A stretch of DNA of 64,000 bases. It comes from Haliscomenobacter sp. (GTDB lineage: Bacteria; Bacteroidota; Bacteroidia; Chitinophagales; Saprospiraceae). Position 1 is the first letter of the stretch. Every line of letters starts with the position of its first letter. The notes under the pieces are model-generated. The model was not told the origin of the DNA, searched no databases, and saw only the letters and a program-made list of their open reading frames with translations. Positions 9,872 through 18,793 of this stretch are shown in pieces. Made by a program: the position numbers and the translations under genes. The stretch is from positions 8,636-72,635 of the forward strand of contig JADJPL010000022.1 of NCBI GenBank assembly GCA_016713275.1, in the 5' to 3' direction.

Positions 9872-10285
9872 ATGTATACACACGAATATCCCAAACGAGT
9901 CCGGTACGGAGAAACCGACCAGATGGGTTACCTGTACTACGGCAATTACGCGCAGTATTACGAGATTGGCCGGGTGGAAATGTTGCGGTCTCTGGGCCTT
10001 ACCTATAAGGAAATGGAGGAAGAACACGGGATTCTGATGCCCGTGGTGCACCTGGAAATGCGGTTTGTCCGGCCCGCGAAGTACGACGAGCAACTGACCA
10101 TTCGCACCCAGTTGCGCAAGCTGCCGGACCAGTACATCGTTTTTCATGTAGAACTGTTCAACGAGCGGGGTAAATTGGTGAACGGAGGGCGTGTCCGCCT
10201 GTGTTTTGTAGAGGAAACGTCCCAAAAGACCATCCATGCCCCGGAATTCTTATTGGAAAAACTTAGACCATATTTCAACGCGTGA
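9872..10285 (+). CDS. Acyl-CoA thioesterase, 4-hydroxybenzoyl-CoA thioesterase family
   Basis: 137 residues, a single hot-dog domain. The signature RVRYGETDQMGYLYYGNYAQYY near the N-terminus carries the catalytic Asp (in ETDQMGYLYYGNY), as in YbgC and related thioesterases, which hydrolyse short or medium acyl-CoA esters. The length is typical for the family. The stop overlaps the start of the downstream YihY gene by 4 bases (10282-10285), so the pair is translationally coupled. The real substrate cannot be told from sequence. Confidence 0.88.
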   Translation: MYTHEYPKRVRYGETDQMGYLYYGNYAQYYEIGRVEMLRSLGLTYKEMEEEHGILMPVVHLEMRFVRPAKYDEQLTIRTQLRKLPDQYIVFHVELFNERGKLVNGGRVRLCFVEETSQKTIHAPEFLLEKLRPYFNA

Positions 10286-11280
10286 AACGATTATTCCAGC
10301 TTTGGCAAATCTGGGAAACGCGCTTGGTGGAAAGCAAGCCGGTCCAGATGGTCCTTGGGTGGGCCAAGACGCATTCCTTTCCGGGGTTTTTCAAGGTTCC
10401 CGTATACGATGTAGCCGTCGGCCTTCAAAACGAACTTCGGAAGTACGATCTCTTTATCCGGGCCAACGCGGTTGCTTACAGCTTTTTTCTGGCGTTATTT
10501 CCTTCGCTCATTGCGTTGTTCACCCTTATTCCTATTCTAAAAAAAACCATCCTGCATTACCTGCCGGAGGGAGAGCAGTTCGATATGCACCTGCAGGCGG
10601 AGCTGCAGCGATTGATGCCGGGCGTCGCCGGGCAGCGGCTGTTTGATTTCATTGAAGACATCACCAGCCATCCCCGGGTTGCCCTGCTTTCCTTTGGTTT
10701 TCTCATGGCCATTTATTTTGCTTCCAATGGCATGCTGGCCCTGATGCAGGGATTTGACAAATCCTATCCTCTGACGTTCGTCAAACGGTCGCCTTATGCC
10801 AAACGTGGCATAGCGATCCTGCTCACCTTTATTTTGGGGCTGTTGCTGATCTCATCCGTGATCCTGATTATTTTGGGAGATTTCCTGATTCATTTCTTTT
10901 CAGATCTGGTGGGATTGGACTGGATTAGCTCCCTCCTGCTTAGCGGCTTGCGCTGGGTCATTATTTTCGCTTTATTTTATTTTTCGATCGGCATCATTTA
11001 CCGGATGGGGGCTGCTACGCGGAAAAAATTCAGGCTCTTTACGCCGGGGGCTTCCGTAGCTACGTTCCTCAGCATCATCTCCTCGCTTGTTTTCTCTGCG
11101 TACGTCAATAATTTCAACACCTACAACGAGCTCTACGGCTCCATTGGAACGATTATTATTCTGATGCTTTGGATCCAGATCAACGCGTTTTCGTTATTGA
11201 TTGGCTTTGAACTGAATGCCAGCATTGCCGTTAACAGGGATGAACGGCAGCATATTTTCCAACCGGACTCCAAAACATAG
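10282..11280 (+). CDS. YihY/BrkB family inner-membrane protein
   Basis: 332 residues with about six membrane segments. Characteristic family text includes ANAVAYSFFLALFPSLIALFTLIPIL, FASNGMLALMQGFDKSY, and the C-terminal YGSIGTIIILMLWIQINAFSLLIGFELNA. The GTG start overlaps the thioesterase stop. YihY/BrkB proteins were once thought to be ribonuclease BN; their role in the envelope remains unclear. It starts directly after the thioesterase and is followed after 34 bases by the PorV/PorQ-like gene. Confidence 0.9.
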   Translation: MKRLFQLWQIWETRLVESKPVQMVLGWAKTHSFPGFFKVPVYDVAVGLQNELRKYDLFIRANAVAYSFFLALFPSLIALFTLIPILKKTILHYLPEGEQFDMHLQAELQRLMPGVAGQRLFDFIEDITSHPRVALLSFGFLMAIYFASNGMLALMQGFDKSYPLTFVKRSPYAKRGIAILLTFILGLLLISSVILIILGDFLIHFFSDLVGLDWISSLLLSGLRWVIIFALFYFSIGIIYRMGAATRKKFRLFTPGASVATFLSIISSLVFSAYVNNFNTYNELYGSIGTIIILMLWIQINAFSLLIGFELNASIAVNRDERQHIFQPDSKT

Positions 11281-11314
11281 CCTTACCTTGAGGGCGCTTC
11301 TGAAAATACGCGAC

Positions 11315-12415
11315 ATGAAAAGAGCAACACCCGTTTTCTGCTTGTGCCTGCTGGCTGGAACGCTGTCCACTCCTGCCAGCGCCCAGAAATACAGCAACGA
11401 GTTTCTATCCATAGGCGTAGGCGCCCGGGCCCAGGCCTTGGGCAATGCCGTCATCGCTTCGGTAACCGACGTCAGCGCCGGCGTTTGGAATCCCGCCGGG
11501 TTGGCGGACGCCAATGCCCCAGACGGGCTTCAGCTGGGAGCGATGCACGCTGAATGGTTTGCCGGCGTGGGCAAGTTCGACTATTTGGCCGCTTCGTTCC
11601 CGCTGACGCGAAAGGACAGCAGGCTGGCCGTCTCCCTGATCCGGTTCGGAATAGACGAAATCCCCAATACCCTTTCCCTTTACGAAAGCGACGGCACCAT
11701 TAACTTTGACAATATCCGCGAGTTTTCCGCAGCAGATTATGCGCTGTTCCTGAGTTATGCCCGGCGCCTGACCAAACCCAAAGGCGAATGGCTGCTGGGC
11801 GGCAACCTGAAAGTCGTTTACCGGAGAATAGGCCCTTTTGCCAACTCCTGGGGCTTTGGCCTCGATTTGGGCGCCCAATACCATCGGGAACGCTGGCGAT
11901 TCGGGGTTCTCGCCAAAGACGTAACCACGACGTTCAACGCCTGGAGCTTCCAATTCACAGAGGAAGAAAAACAAACCCTGGAACTCACCAACAACGACAT
12001 TCCGATCAACAGCGTCGAGATCACCAAACCCATGCTCGTCCTGGGTATTGCCCGCAGTTTCCCACTAAGTAAACAAATCGGGCTCCTCCCTGAACTCAAT
12101 GCCCAAATAACCACGGATGGCAAACGCAATACCCTGCTTTCTTCCGACCCCTTTAGCCTCGATCTCGGATTCGGGCTGGAAGCAGACTTCCGGCAAACGG
12201 TTTTCCTCCGGGTCGGGATCAATCAATTTCAGAACGAAACCGATTTTGACGGAAAACAGATCCTATCCCCAAGGCCAAGCCTCGGAACAGGCCTCAAACT
12301 GGGCGGACTCCAGGTCGATTACGCCTTTACCGACCTCGCCTCCGACAACAATACCTACTCCCATATCGTGTCCTTGCTCCTCCATCTGAAACCAAAAACT
12401 TCTGCCGGTAAATAA
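11315..12415 (+). CDS. PorV/PorQ family outer-membrane protein
   Basis: 366 residues from the ATG at 11315, chosen because it opens a signal peptide (MKRATPVFCLCLLAGTLSTPASA). The mature N-terminus EFLSIGVGARAQALGNAV followed by VTDVSAGVWNPAGL is the diagnostic signature of the PorV/PorQ group. This is a FadL-like 14-strand barrel family that, in type IX secretion, shuttles or anchors cargo at the cell surface. The alternate barrel strands continue to the end. Whether it is true PorV, PorQ or a paralogue cannot be settled without comparison. It is the last gene of the plus-strand run from arginine deiminase. Confidence 0.82.
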   Translation: MKRATPVFCLCLLAGTLSTPASAQKYSNEFLSIGVGARAQALGNAVIASVTDVSAGVWNPAGLADANAPDGLQLGAMHAEWFAGVGKFDYLAASFPLTRKDSRLAVSLIRFGIDEIPNTLSLYESDGTINFDNIREFSAADYALFLSYARRLTKPKGEWLLGGNLKVVYRRIGPFANSWGFGLDLGAQYHRERWRFGVLAKDVTTTFNAWSFQFTEEEKQTLELTNNDIPINSVEITKPMLVLGIARSFPLSKQIGLLPELNAQITTDGKRNTLLSSDPFSLDLGFGLEADFRQTVFLRVGINQFQNETDFDGKQILSPRPSLGTGLKLGGLQVDYAFTDLASDNNTYSHIVSLLLHLKPKTSAGK

Positions 12416-12429
12416 AAAGAGGGGGAGCA

Positions 12430-12461
12430 TTGGAAAATTTTAAAATAAAAACGTATATTTG
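12430..12461 (+). promoter_or_regulatory. Promoter of candidate small RNA
   Basis: TTG at 12430-12432, 21 bases, then TATATTTG at 12454-12461, a perfect TAnnTTTG. Geometry and box are identical to the tRNA-His promoter in this window. The predicted start is near 12468. Confidence 0.6.
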
Positions 12462-12467
12462 AAATGC

Positions 12468-12731
12468 GCTTTTAACGTAAGGCGCTTTACCACACAGGCA
12501 TCTTTCAATGTGTTTTGACTCTACATTTTTATTAAATTAGGGTTCGATTCGGCGTATCTAGGGCGGGCCTCAGCCTGATACAGGTTCCGGGAGCAATCTT
12601 CGGACAAGGGGATTACCGAACTATGCTGACGTCCCTAAGCTGTTCTTTTTCGAGGGTCTCAAAACTCTCCACGGATGCTTGTGTGGTTCTTTTTCTAAAA
12701 AAGGGGATGGCCTTCCGCCATCCCCTTTTTT
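12468..12731 (+). ncRNA. Candidate structured small RNA (6S-like architecture, family unassigned)
   Basis: No convincing open frame covers this stretch. A perfect promoter box stands just upstream and a strong intrinsic terminator closes it at 12697-12731. The RNA ends can pair: ACCACACAGGCATC (12489-12502) is complementary to GATGCTTGTGTGGT (12674-12687) over 14 bases with one G-U pair, enclosing about 170 bases. Inside are smaller helices, for example AATGT/ACATT (12507-12511 with 12523-12527) and a CCTG-ATA-CAGG hairpin near 12574. A long closing helix around a loose interior, followed by a terminator, is the layout of 6S RNA. I do not recognise a 6S, SRP, tmRNA or RNase P consensus, so the family remains open. 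Confidence 0.55.
12697..12731 (+). terminator. Intrinsic terminator of candidate small RNA
   Basis: A GC-rich stem GGGGATGGC / GCCATCCCC with a 5-base loop, extended by A-run and T-run pairing to 15 pairs in total. It ends in six T. It is the strongest terminator in the window. Confidence 0.9.
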
Positions 12732-12761
12732 GTTGGCGCCCGGCAGGCGCGTTGAAAAGCA

Positions 12762-12795
12762 GCCCGGGGCAAAAACAACCTTTTGAGCCAGGCCC
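12762..12795 (-). repeat. Family A hairpin repeat, single arm
   Basis: Reads on the minus strand GGGCCTGGCTCAAAAGG followed by TTGTTTTTGCCCC. It matches the arms of the elements at 36717-36780, 44513-44672 and 52779-52980 (core GGG-CTGTCTCAAAAGAC). It stands 31 bases after the small-RNA terminator. The remaining DNA to 12980 holds an A+T-rich leader of the alpha-2-macroglobulin gene and nothing else I can name. Confidence 0.6.
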
Positions 12796-12979
12796 AGAAT
12801 AATTTATGCCCCGGTACGTGGGGAATCGCATAAGATTATGTACATTTCTTCCGTTTTCAGAGGCGACCTTATTTACCTATCTTTTTAGCCCTCAGGTGGC
12901 ATTCCAGGGCTTGTTCCTTGTTATGCCATATGGATTTTTTCTGCATTTTCAGTTTCCACTTTAAAATGAACCTACCCTT

Positions 12980-14887
12980 ATGACTCCCAAAAATTCCTTT
13001 GCCGTTTTGCTTCGCTGGAGCCTGCTGGCCATCCCGTTCCTCCTTTCGCTGTCCTGTAAACGGAAAGCAGAAAACATCAGCACGCTCACCGCCGTTAACC
13101 CTTATGTGTATGGATACACCTCTGGCGTGATTTCCAAAGCGAGTCCGATCAAGGTGCAATTTGCCGACCAAATTGCCGACGCCAAAGAGGTCGGCAAACC
13201 TGCAAAAAAAGACCTCATCCGGTTTTCTCCCAACATCGCCGGTACGGCCGTATGGGAAGATACGCGCACCCTGCGGTTCGACCCTCTGGAACCGCTCCCT
13301 ACCTCCACCTCGTTTCAGGTCCAGGTGGATGTTAAAAAACTAATCAAAGCGGCCAAAGGCGAAAACGCTTCGTTTGCTTTCGCCTTCCGGACCCGCGACC
13401 AATATTACCAATCCAGCCTGGAGGGGTTGCGCTATCCCAATGAAAAAGAGTACGCCAAACCCGTGCTGAAAGGCGTGGTCTTCACCGCCGATCTGGCCGA
13501 CAACGCCTCCGTGGAAGGGCTACTGAAAGCCAGCCAGCCCGGCGCCTCCCTTAACCTCCGCTGGGAACACAGCGCCGACCAACTAGCCCACTATTTTACC
13601 GTCGAAGGCATCCAGCGAACCAAGAACGACTCCCAGGTGCAGCTAAAATGGAATGGGAATTCCTTGGGAATTAAAGGCACGAAAGAGGAAAAAGTGGATA
13701 TCCCGTCCATCGACAAGTTTACCCTGCTCGATGCCCGCGTTATCCAGGGACAAGAGCAATACATCCTTTGCGAGTTTTCCGACCCGCTCCAACCGACCCA
13801 GCTCCTCAATGGATTGATTTCCTTAAGAGGCTATGAAGGCGCCCTGCGCTACATCATCGAAAGCAACATCGCCCGGGTATACCCGGAAAGCAGCCTTACC
13901 GGCGACTACACGCTGACCGCCACCGAAGACATCCGCAACTCCAAAAACCAGCGCCTGAATAGCCAGGCGACCTGGAACCTGCGCTTTGAGGACGTCAAAC
14001 CTCAGGTCCGCCTGGTGGGAAATGGGGTCATCATGCCCAACTCCAACGGCCTGATGTTTCCGTTTGAAGCCGTGGGCTTAAACGCTGTCGACGTAGAGAT
14101 TTTCAAAATCTTCAACAACAACATCCTCCAATTCCTTCAGGACAATCCGCTCGACGGCGACTACGACTTGTTCAAAGTGGGCAGGATCGTTCTCCAGGAA
14201 AAAGTCGATTTGCAATCCCTTAACCCCAATGCCATTACCAGCAAATGGGGAAGGTATGCCATCGACCTGAGCCAAATGATCCAACAGGACGACCAGGCCC
14301 TATACTCCGTACGGATCGGTTTCCGCGCGGAATATGCCAACCTGAGCTGCCTCAAAAACGTCCCAACCGATGCTGAGCCCTTCGGAATGACTGCCGCAGA
14401 GATCGACGCCTCCGAGGAGGAAGTCCGCAGTATCATGGACTTCTGGTACGGCCCGTACGGCTACACCGAAGAATACAGCTGGGAGAACCGGGAGAACCCC
14501 TGCTTCTCGGAGTATTACAACTCCGACCGCTACATCCGGCGCAACATTCTGGCGTCGAACCTCGGATTGATCGTTAAACAAGGCGGAACCCAGGAATTGG
14601 TCACCGTAGTTACCGATCTACGCACCACCGACCCCATCGGCAACGCCCAAATCGAAATTTACGATTTCCAGCAACAGTTAATCGGGCAAGGGAGTACCGG
14701 GAAAGAGGGCATCGGGCGAATTCCATTTAAAGGCAGGCCCTACCTCGTCGTTGCCAAACAAAACCGGGAGCGGGGCTATCTCCGGCTTCAGGATGGCGAA
14801 TCGCTTTCGATGAGCCGGTACGACGTCGACGGCGCCGTCATTCAAAAAGGATTGAAAGGCATGATTTTCGGCGAACGCGGCGTTTGA
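12980..14887 (+). CDS. Alpha-2-macroglobulin family lipoprotein, N-terminal part (frameshifted)
   Basis: 635 residues ending at a premature TGA. The signal peptide closes with lipobox LSLSC (Cys27), so the protein is a lipoprotein, as are most bacterial alpha-2-macroglobulins. The visible part covers the early MG domains (TRTLRFDPLEPLPTSTSFQV is typical). It ends in MIFGERGV just where the family reads GVWRPGD; the next frame continues RPGDSVFLNF from 14884. One missing base (G in TTTGAGG) explains the break. The two parts together make about 1,870 residues, the usual size of bacterial A2M. Confidence 0.85.
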   Translation: MTPKNSFAVLLRWSLLAIPFLLSLSCKRKAENISTLTAVNPYVYGYTSGVISKASPIKVQFADQIADAKEVGKPAKKDLIRFSPNIAGTAVWEDTRTLRFDPLEPLPTSTSFQVQVDVKKLIKAAKGENASFAFAFRTRDQYYQSSLEGLRYPNEKEYAKPVLKGVVFTADLADNASVEGLLKASQPGASLNLRWEHSADQLAHYFTVEGIQRTKNDSQVQLKWNGNSLGIKGTKEEKVDIPSIDKFTLLDARVIQGQEQYILCEFSDPLQPTQLLNGLISLRGYEGALRYIIESNIARVYPESSLTGDYTLTATEDIRNSKNQRLNSQATWNLRFEDVKPQVRLVGNGVIMPNSNGLMFPFEAVGLNAVDVEIFKIFNNNILQFLQDNPLDGDYDLFKVGRIVLQEKVDLQSLNPNAITSKWGRYAIDLSQMIQQDDQALYSVRIGFRAEYANLSCLKNVPTDAEPFGMTAAEIDASEEEVRSIMDFWYGPYGYTEEYSWENRENPCFSEYYNSDRYIRRNILASNLGLIVKQGGTQELVTVVTDLRTTDPIGNAQIEIYDFQQQLIGQGSTGKEGIGRIPFKGRPYLVVAKQNRERGYLRLQDGESLSMSRYDVDGAVIQKGLKGMIFGERGV

Positions 14888-17800
14888 GGCCGGGCGATTC
14901 GGTCTTCCTGAACTTCATCCTGGACGACCGGTCCAAGCGGCTTCCCGAAGGGTACCCCATTACCATGGAACTCTTTAACGCGCGGGGGCAGTTGCAGGAA
15001 AAACGAACGACCGGCAACAGCGTTGGCGGCATTTATCCGCTGCATTTTGCCACCTCCGCCGATGCGCCAACCGGAAACTGGAGGGTTAAAGTCAAAGCAG
15101 GAGGCGCTCTTTTTGAAAAGACGCTGAAAATTGAAACCATCAAGCCCAACCGGATCGAAATCGACCTGAAGTTTCCTAACGACCGCATTCAGGGCGCCGG
15201 AGAGGCCATCGCGGGTAATTTGCAAGCTACCTGGCTGCACGGGGCGCCAGCAAGCGGGCTTAAAGCCTTGGTGGAAGGGCAGCTAAAAAGCGCTCCTGCC
15301 AAGTTTAAATCGTTCCCTGCGTTCTATTTCAACGATCCTGCCCGGCGGTTTGAAGAAACGGAGCCCAAAACCTTGTACGAAGGCAGCCTGGACGGCGCAG
15401 GAAAAGCCGGCGTCAAAGCATCGCTATTAGGCGACCGGCAAGCGCCGGGCATGCTCAACGCCATTTTCCGCACCCGGGTATTTGAACCCGGCGGCGATTT
15501 TAGCACCGATAATATGGCGTTGCCCTATTCGCCTTATGATACCTATGCCGGGGTGGAAATTCCCAGGAATAAATATGGAGAGCCCCGAATTGATGTCGGG
15601 CAATCCGTTCCGATTCGCTTTGCCCTAGCCAGCCCGGAGGGCAAGCCGCTGTCCAACAGAAACCTCACCGTAGGCGTCTATTCCGTGGAATGGCGTTGGT
15701 GGTGGGATCAGTACTACGAAGATCTATCCAACTACAATACCAGCACCCACTACAATGCCTTGCAACGGGCAAGCGTATCGACCAATGCCCAAGGGATGGC
15801 TACCTGGCAGTTTAAACCGAAACGCTGGGGCCGCTACCTCGTAAGGGTATGCGATGAAGAAAGCGGCCACTGCGCCGGCGATTACATCTATGCGGGTTAT
15901 CCCTGGTATGGCGGAGAACAAGACGAGCGGTTCCGCGATATTGCCGCCATGCTGAGCTTCAAAACCGACAAAGAAACCTATCAGGTTGGCGAAACCGTCA
16001 ACCTGAGCATTCCCGGCGGAAAATCGGGACGTATTCTGGTCTCTCTGGAAAACGGAAGCCGGGTAATCGAAACCTTCTGGAAAGAATCGGCAGCGGGCGA
16101 AAATACCGTTTCTTTCAAACTGACGCCGGAGATGTCCCCCACCGTTTATGCCAACATCACCCTCATTCAACCGCATGGCCAGGTGGCTAACGACCTGCCT
16201 ATCCGCTTGTACGGGGTAGCGCCAATTACTGTGGAAGACCCTGCCACTAAATTGCAGCCTGTGCTCCAAATGCCGCAAACCCTAAAGCCGGAGCAAACCT
16301 TCACGGTAGAAGTGAAGGAGAAAACGGGCAAGGCCATGGCCTATACCCTGGCCGTCGTCGATGAAGGGCTTCTTGGATTAACCCGCCACAAAACTCCTGA
16401 CCCGCGGGAAACATTCTTCGCCAGGGAAGCGTTGGGCGTCCATTCCTGGGATGTATACAACCAGGTGCTTGGGGCTTTTGGCGGCGCTCTGGAACGCATC
16501 CTGAGCATAGGCGGCGACGACGCCGTCGATCCGTCCGCCCTGAACAATACGGCGAACCGGTTTGAGCCAGTTGTAAGGCACCTTGGCCCATTTCAACTGG
16601 CCAAAGGCGGCTCGAACAAGCATCAGATCAAGATGCCGAACTATGTGGGCGCCGTCCGGGTCATGGCCGTCGCTGCAAGCCCCGGAGCTTACGGCGCTGC
16701 CGAGCAACGGGTTCCGGTGCGCAACCCGCTCATGGTGCTCGCTTCGGCGCCCCGGGTGCTCTCGCCCGGAGATCAATTCCAACTGCCGGTAAACGTGTTC
16801 GTGAACGAATCCAAAATTAAATCGGTACAGGTGACCGTGAAGGAGTCTTCTGGACGTGCCTCCATCGAAGGGAATTCAACGCAAACCCTCACCTTTGGAA
16901 GCACCGGGAATAAGATGGCCTACTTCCCCGTCAAAGTCAAAAACAATGCCGGGGTAGTCAAATTCCTGGTAACCGCCCAAGCCAGCGGCGAATCCGCCAA
17001 ACAGGAGATGGAAATCCTGGTCCGGAATCCCAACCCGCATGCCTACACGGTGTACAATGAAGTCATCGAGCCCGGACAGAGCTGGACCCAAGCGTTTAAA
17101 ATGACGGGGACTCCGGGCACGCGTTCCGGAATGCTCGAAGTATCCAGCGTACCGCCGCTCAACCTCGGCGAACGGCTCCAGTTTTTGCTCCAATATCCGT
17201 ACGGTTGCGTGGAACAGACCCTTTCTGCCGGGTTCCCGCAGTTGTTTGTAGACCGCTTGATGGATCTGTCGCCGGAAGACCAGAAAACCACCGCCGAAAA
17301 CATCAAGGCGACGATTGAACGCCTGAAGCAATTCCAAACCGCGGAAGGCGGGTTTGCTTATTGGCCGGGGCAGAGCAATCCGGATCAATGGGCAAGCAGC
17401 TATGCCGGTCATTTTATGGTGGAAGCCAAAGCAAAAGGCTATGAGGTTCCTTCCAACCTCCTCAGCGACTGGGCCAAGTTCCAGAAAAAGGTAGCCCGGA
17501 TGTGGGACCCTAAAATGCCCGCTTTCGGTTTTGGCAGCGAAGAAAGCCACCAGTTGAGTCAAGCTTACCGGCTATATACCCTGGCGTTAGCAAATCAGCC
17601 CGATTTGGCTTCCATGAACCGGCTTAGAGAGCTAAACGAACTCAAGCAGGGCGCCAAATGGAGGCTCGCTGCAGCTTATGCCCTTGCCGGAAAACCAGAC
17701 GCAGCCAAACAACTCATCGGCCAGGCCAGTACCGAAGTAGCAGAGTACAACGAGTTGTCCTTCACCTATGGCTCAGGGACGCGCGACCGGGCCTTTATCC

Positions 17801-18588
17801 TCGAAACCCTCGTGCTGATTAAAGACAAACGACGGGCGGCCGAACTGGCCAATTATATTTCGCAGCAGCTCAACTCCAAATCCTGGTTCAGCACCCAAAC
17901 CGTGGCGCAGTCGCTGGTCGCCATGGCGCGATATGTCGGAGAAAATAAACCCGCAGATGGGTTCGCCTTCTCCTATCAGCTGAACGGAGGCAAAGCGGTC
18001 AGCGCCGGCGCCAAAACCCCAATGATGCAAGTGGAACTGGCTGTCGCCAAAACGCAGGATGGCAATCTTCAATTCCGCAATACCGGGAAGAATAAAGTAT
18101 TCGTTCGCCTGATCCTTGGCGGTCAGCCCGCCCCGGGAGAAGAGGCAGCAGCTTCCAATGATCTCCAACTCAGCGTGGCCTTCCGGAATCTGGACGGATC
18201 TTCCCTGGACCCAGGAAACCTTCCGCAAGGCCGGGACTTCATCGCGGAAGTCAAGGTAACCCACCCTGGAAGCCGGCCTATGCCCTACCAGGAAATGGCG
18301 CTTAGCCAGGTATTCCCTTCCGGTTGGGAGATCATCAATACCCGCATGGGCGAGATGTCAGGCAGTACACAAAGCAGCTTTGATTACCAGGATTTCCGGG
18401 ACGACCGCGTGAATACCTTCTTCGATTTAACGGAGAACCAAACCAAAGTGTACCGGGTCCAGGTAAACGCAACCTATCCGGGCAGATTCTATATGCCTGC
18501 CGTGGGTTGCGGCGCGATGTACGACCACTCCATCAGCGCGTCTTCAAAAGGACAATGGGTTGTGGTGAATGCGCCGAGGGGAATTTAG
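14884..18588 (+). CDS. Alpha-2-macroglobulin family protein, C-terminal part with thioester motif
   Basis: 1,234 residues, continuing the previous frame shifted by one base. It starts with the classical MG-domain motif RPGDSV. The bait-like and MG7 regions follow (NKHQIKMPNYVGAVRVMAVA). The intact thioester motif YGCVEQT has its Cys codon at 17206-17208, followed by an alpha-toroid domain (RLKQFQTAEGGFAYWPG) and a receptor-binding-like end (ALSQVFPSGWEIINTRMG). Bacterial A2Ms trap proteases that enter the periplasm; the thioester suggests covalent trapping. No pbpC neighbour is present. The TTG start given by the frame is an artefact of the shift. Confidence 0.88.
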   Translation: MRPGDSVFLNFILDDRSKRLPEGYPITMELFNARGQLQEKRTTGNSVGGIYPLHFATSADAPTGNWRVKVKAGGALFEKTLKIETIKPNRIEIDLKFPNDRIQGAGEAIAGNLQATWLHGAPASGLKALVEGQLKSAPAKFKSFPAFYFNDPARRFEETEPKTLYEGSLDGAGKAGVKASLLGDRQAPGMLNAIFRTRVFEPGGDFSTDNMALPYSPYDTYAGVEIPRNKYGEPRIDVGQSVPIRFALASPEGKPLSNRNLTVGVYSVEWRWWWDQYYEDLSNYNTSTHYNALQRASVSTNAQGMATWQFKPKRWGRYLVRVCDEESGHCAGDYIYAGYPWYGGEQDERFRDIAAMLSFKTDKETYQVGETVNLSIPGGKSGRILVSLENGSRVIETFWKESAAGENTVSFKLTPEMSPTVYANITLIQPHGQVANDLPIRLYGVAPITVEDPATKLQPVLQMPQTLKPEQTFTVEVKEKTGKAMAYTLAVVDEGLLGLTRHKTPDPRETFFAREALGVHSWDVYNQVLGAFGGALERILSIGGDDAVDPSALNNTANRFEPVVRHLGPFQLAKGGSNKHQIKMPNYVGAVRVMAVAASPGAYGAAEQRVPVRNPLMVLASAPRVLSPGDQFQLPVNVFVNESKIKSVQVTVKESSGRASIEGNSTQTLTFGSTGNKMAYFPVKVKNNAGVVKFLVTAQASGESAKQEMEILVRNPNPHAYTVYNEVIEPGQSWTQAFKMTGTPGTRSGMLEVSSVPPLNLGERLQFLLQYPYGCVEQTLSAGFPQLFVDRLMDLSPEDQKTTAENIKATIERLKQFQTAEGGFAYWPGQSNPDQWASSYAGHFMVEAKAKGYEVPSNLLSDWAKFQKKVARMWDPKMPAFGFGSEESHQLSQAYRLYTLALANQPDLASMNRLRELNELKQGAKWRLAAAYALAGKPDAAKQLIGQASTEVAEYNELSFTYGSGTRDRAFILETLVLIKDKRRAAELANYISQQLNSKSWFSTQTVAQSLVAMARYVGENKPADGFAFSYQLNGGKAVSAGAKTPMMQVELAVAKTQDGNLQFRNTGKNKVFVRLILGGQPAPGEEAAASNDLQLSVAFRNLDGSSLDPGNLPQGRDFIAEVKVTHPGSRPMPYQEMALSQVFPSGWEIINTRMGEMSGSTQSSFDYQDFRDDRVNTFFDLTENQTKVYRVQVNATYPGRFYMPAVGCGAMYDHSISASSKGQWVVVNAPRGI

Positions 18589-18616
18589 TAGAGGATGTAG
18601 AGGATGTAGAGGATGT
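18589..18616 (+). repeat. Nine-base tandem repeat after the A2M stop
   Basis: Three copies of TAGAGGATG stand directly after the A2M stop codon. A minor low-complexity tract without an obvious role. Confidence 0.6.
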
Positions 18617-18632
18617 AAAGTGGCTTGTTCGC

Positions 18633-18694
18633 CGAAATCCTTAGATTTCGTGCGGAACTATTCGGCGGTCCCCCGACCGGCGAATAGTTCCGCA
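18633..18694. terminator. Two consecutive hairpins downstream of A2M
   Basis: First CGAAATC-CTTA-GATTTCG (18633-18650), then a 14-base perfect stem TGCGGAACTATTCG / CGAATAGTTCCGCA (18651-18694) with an inner GGTC-CCCC-GACC stem. There is no long T-run, so it may act as a 3' stabiliser or a palindromic repeat rather than a true Rho-independent terminator for the convergent A2M and MBL genes. Confidence 0.5.
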
Positions 18695-18764
18695 CAATCC
18701 CTGATCCCGGTTGTTTCTGGACGGCGGACAGGGGCCTCTACCAAGGTAATTTTGAACAGCCTCA

Positions 18765-18793
18765 CTCCCTGCTCCCTACTTCCCTGCTCCCTA
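18765..18793. repeat. Heptamer array (CTCCCTG/CTCCCTA)
   Basis: CTCCCTG, CTCCCTA, an eight-base variant, then CTCCCTA, ending at the 3' end of the MBL gene. The same unit, inverted or direct, occurs at 54318-54350 and 54603-54631. Confidence 0.6.

Noticed and set aside
12539..12555. tRNA-like T-loop (GGTTCGATTC)
   Set aside because: No matching acceptor, D or anticodon stems around it; it is part of the candidate small RNA.
14884..14887. Programmed frameshift in alpha-2-macroglobulin
   Set aside because: No slippery heptamer or downstream pseudoknot is evident, and many unrelated genes in the window show the same kind of one-base loss.
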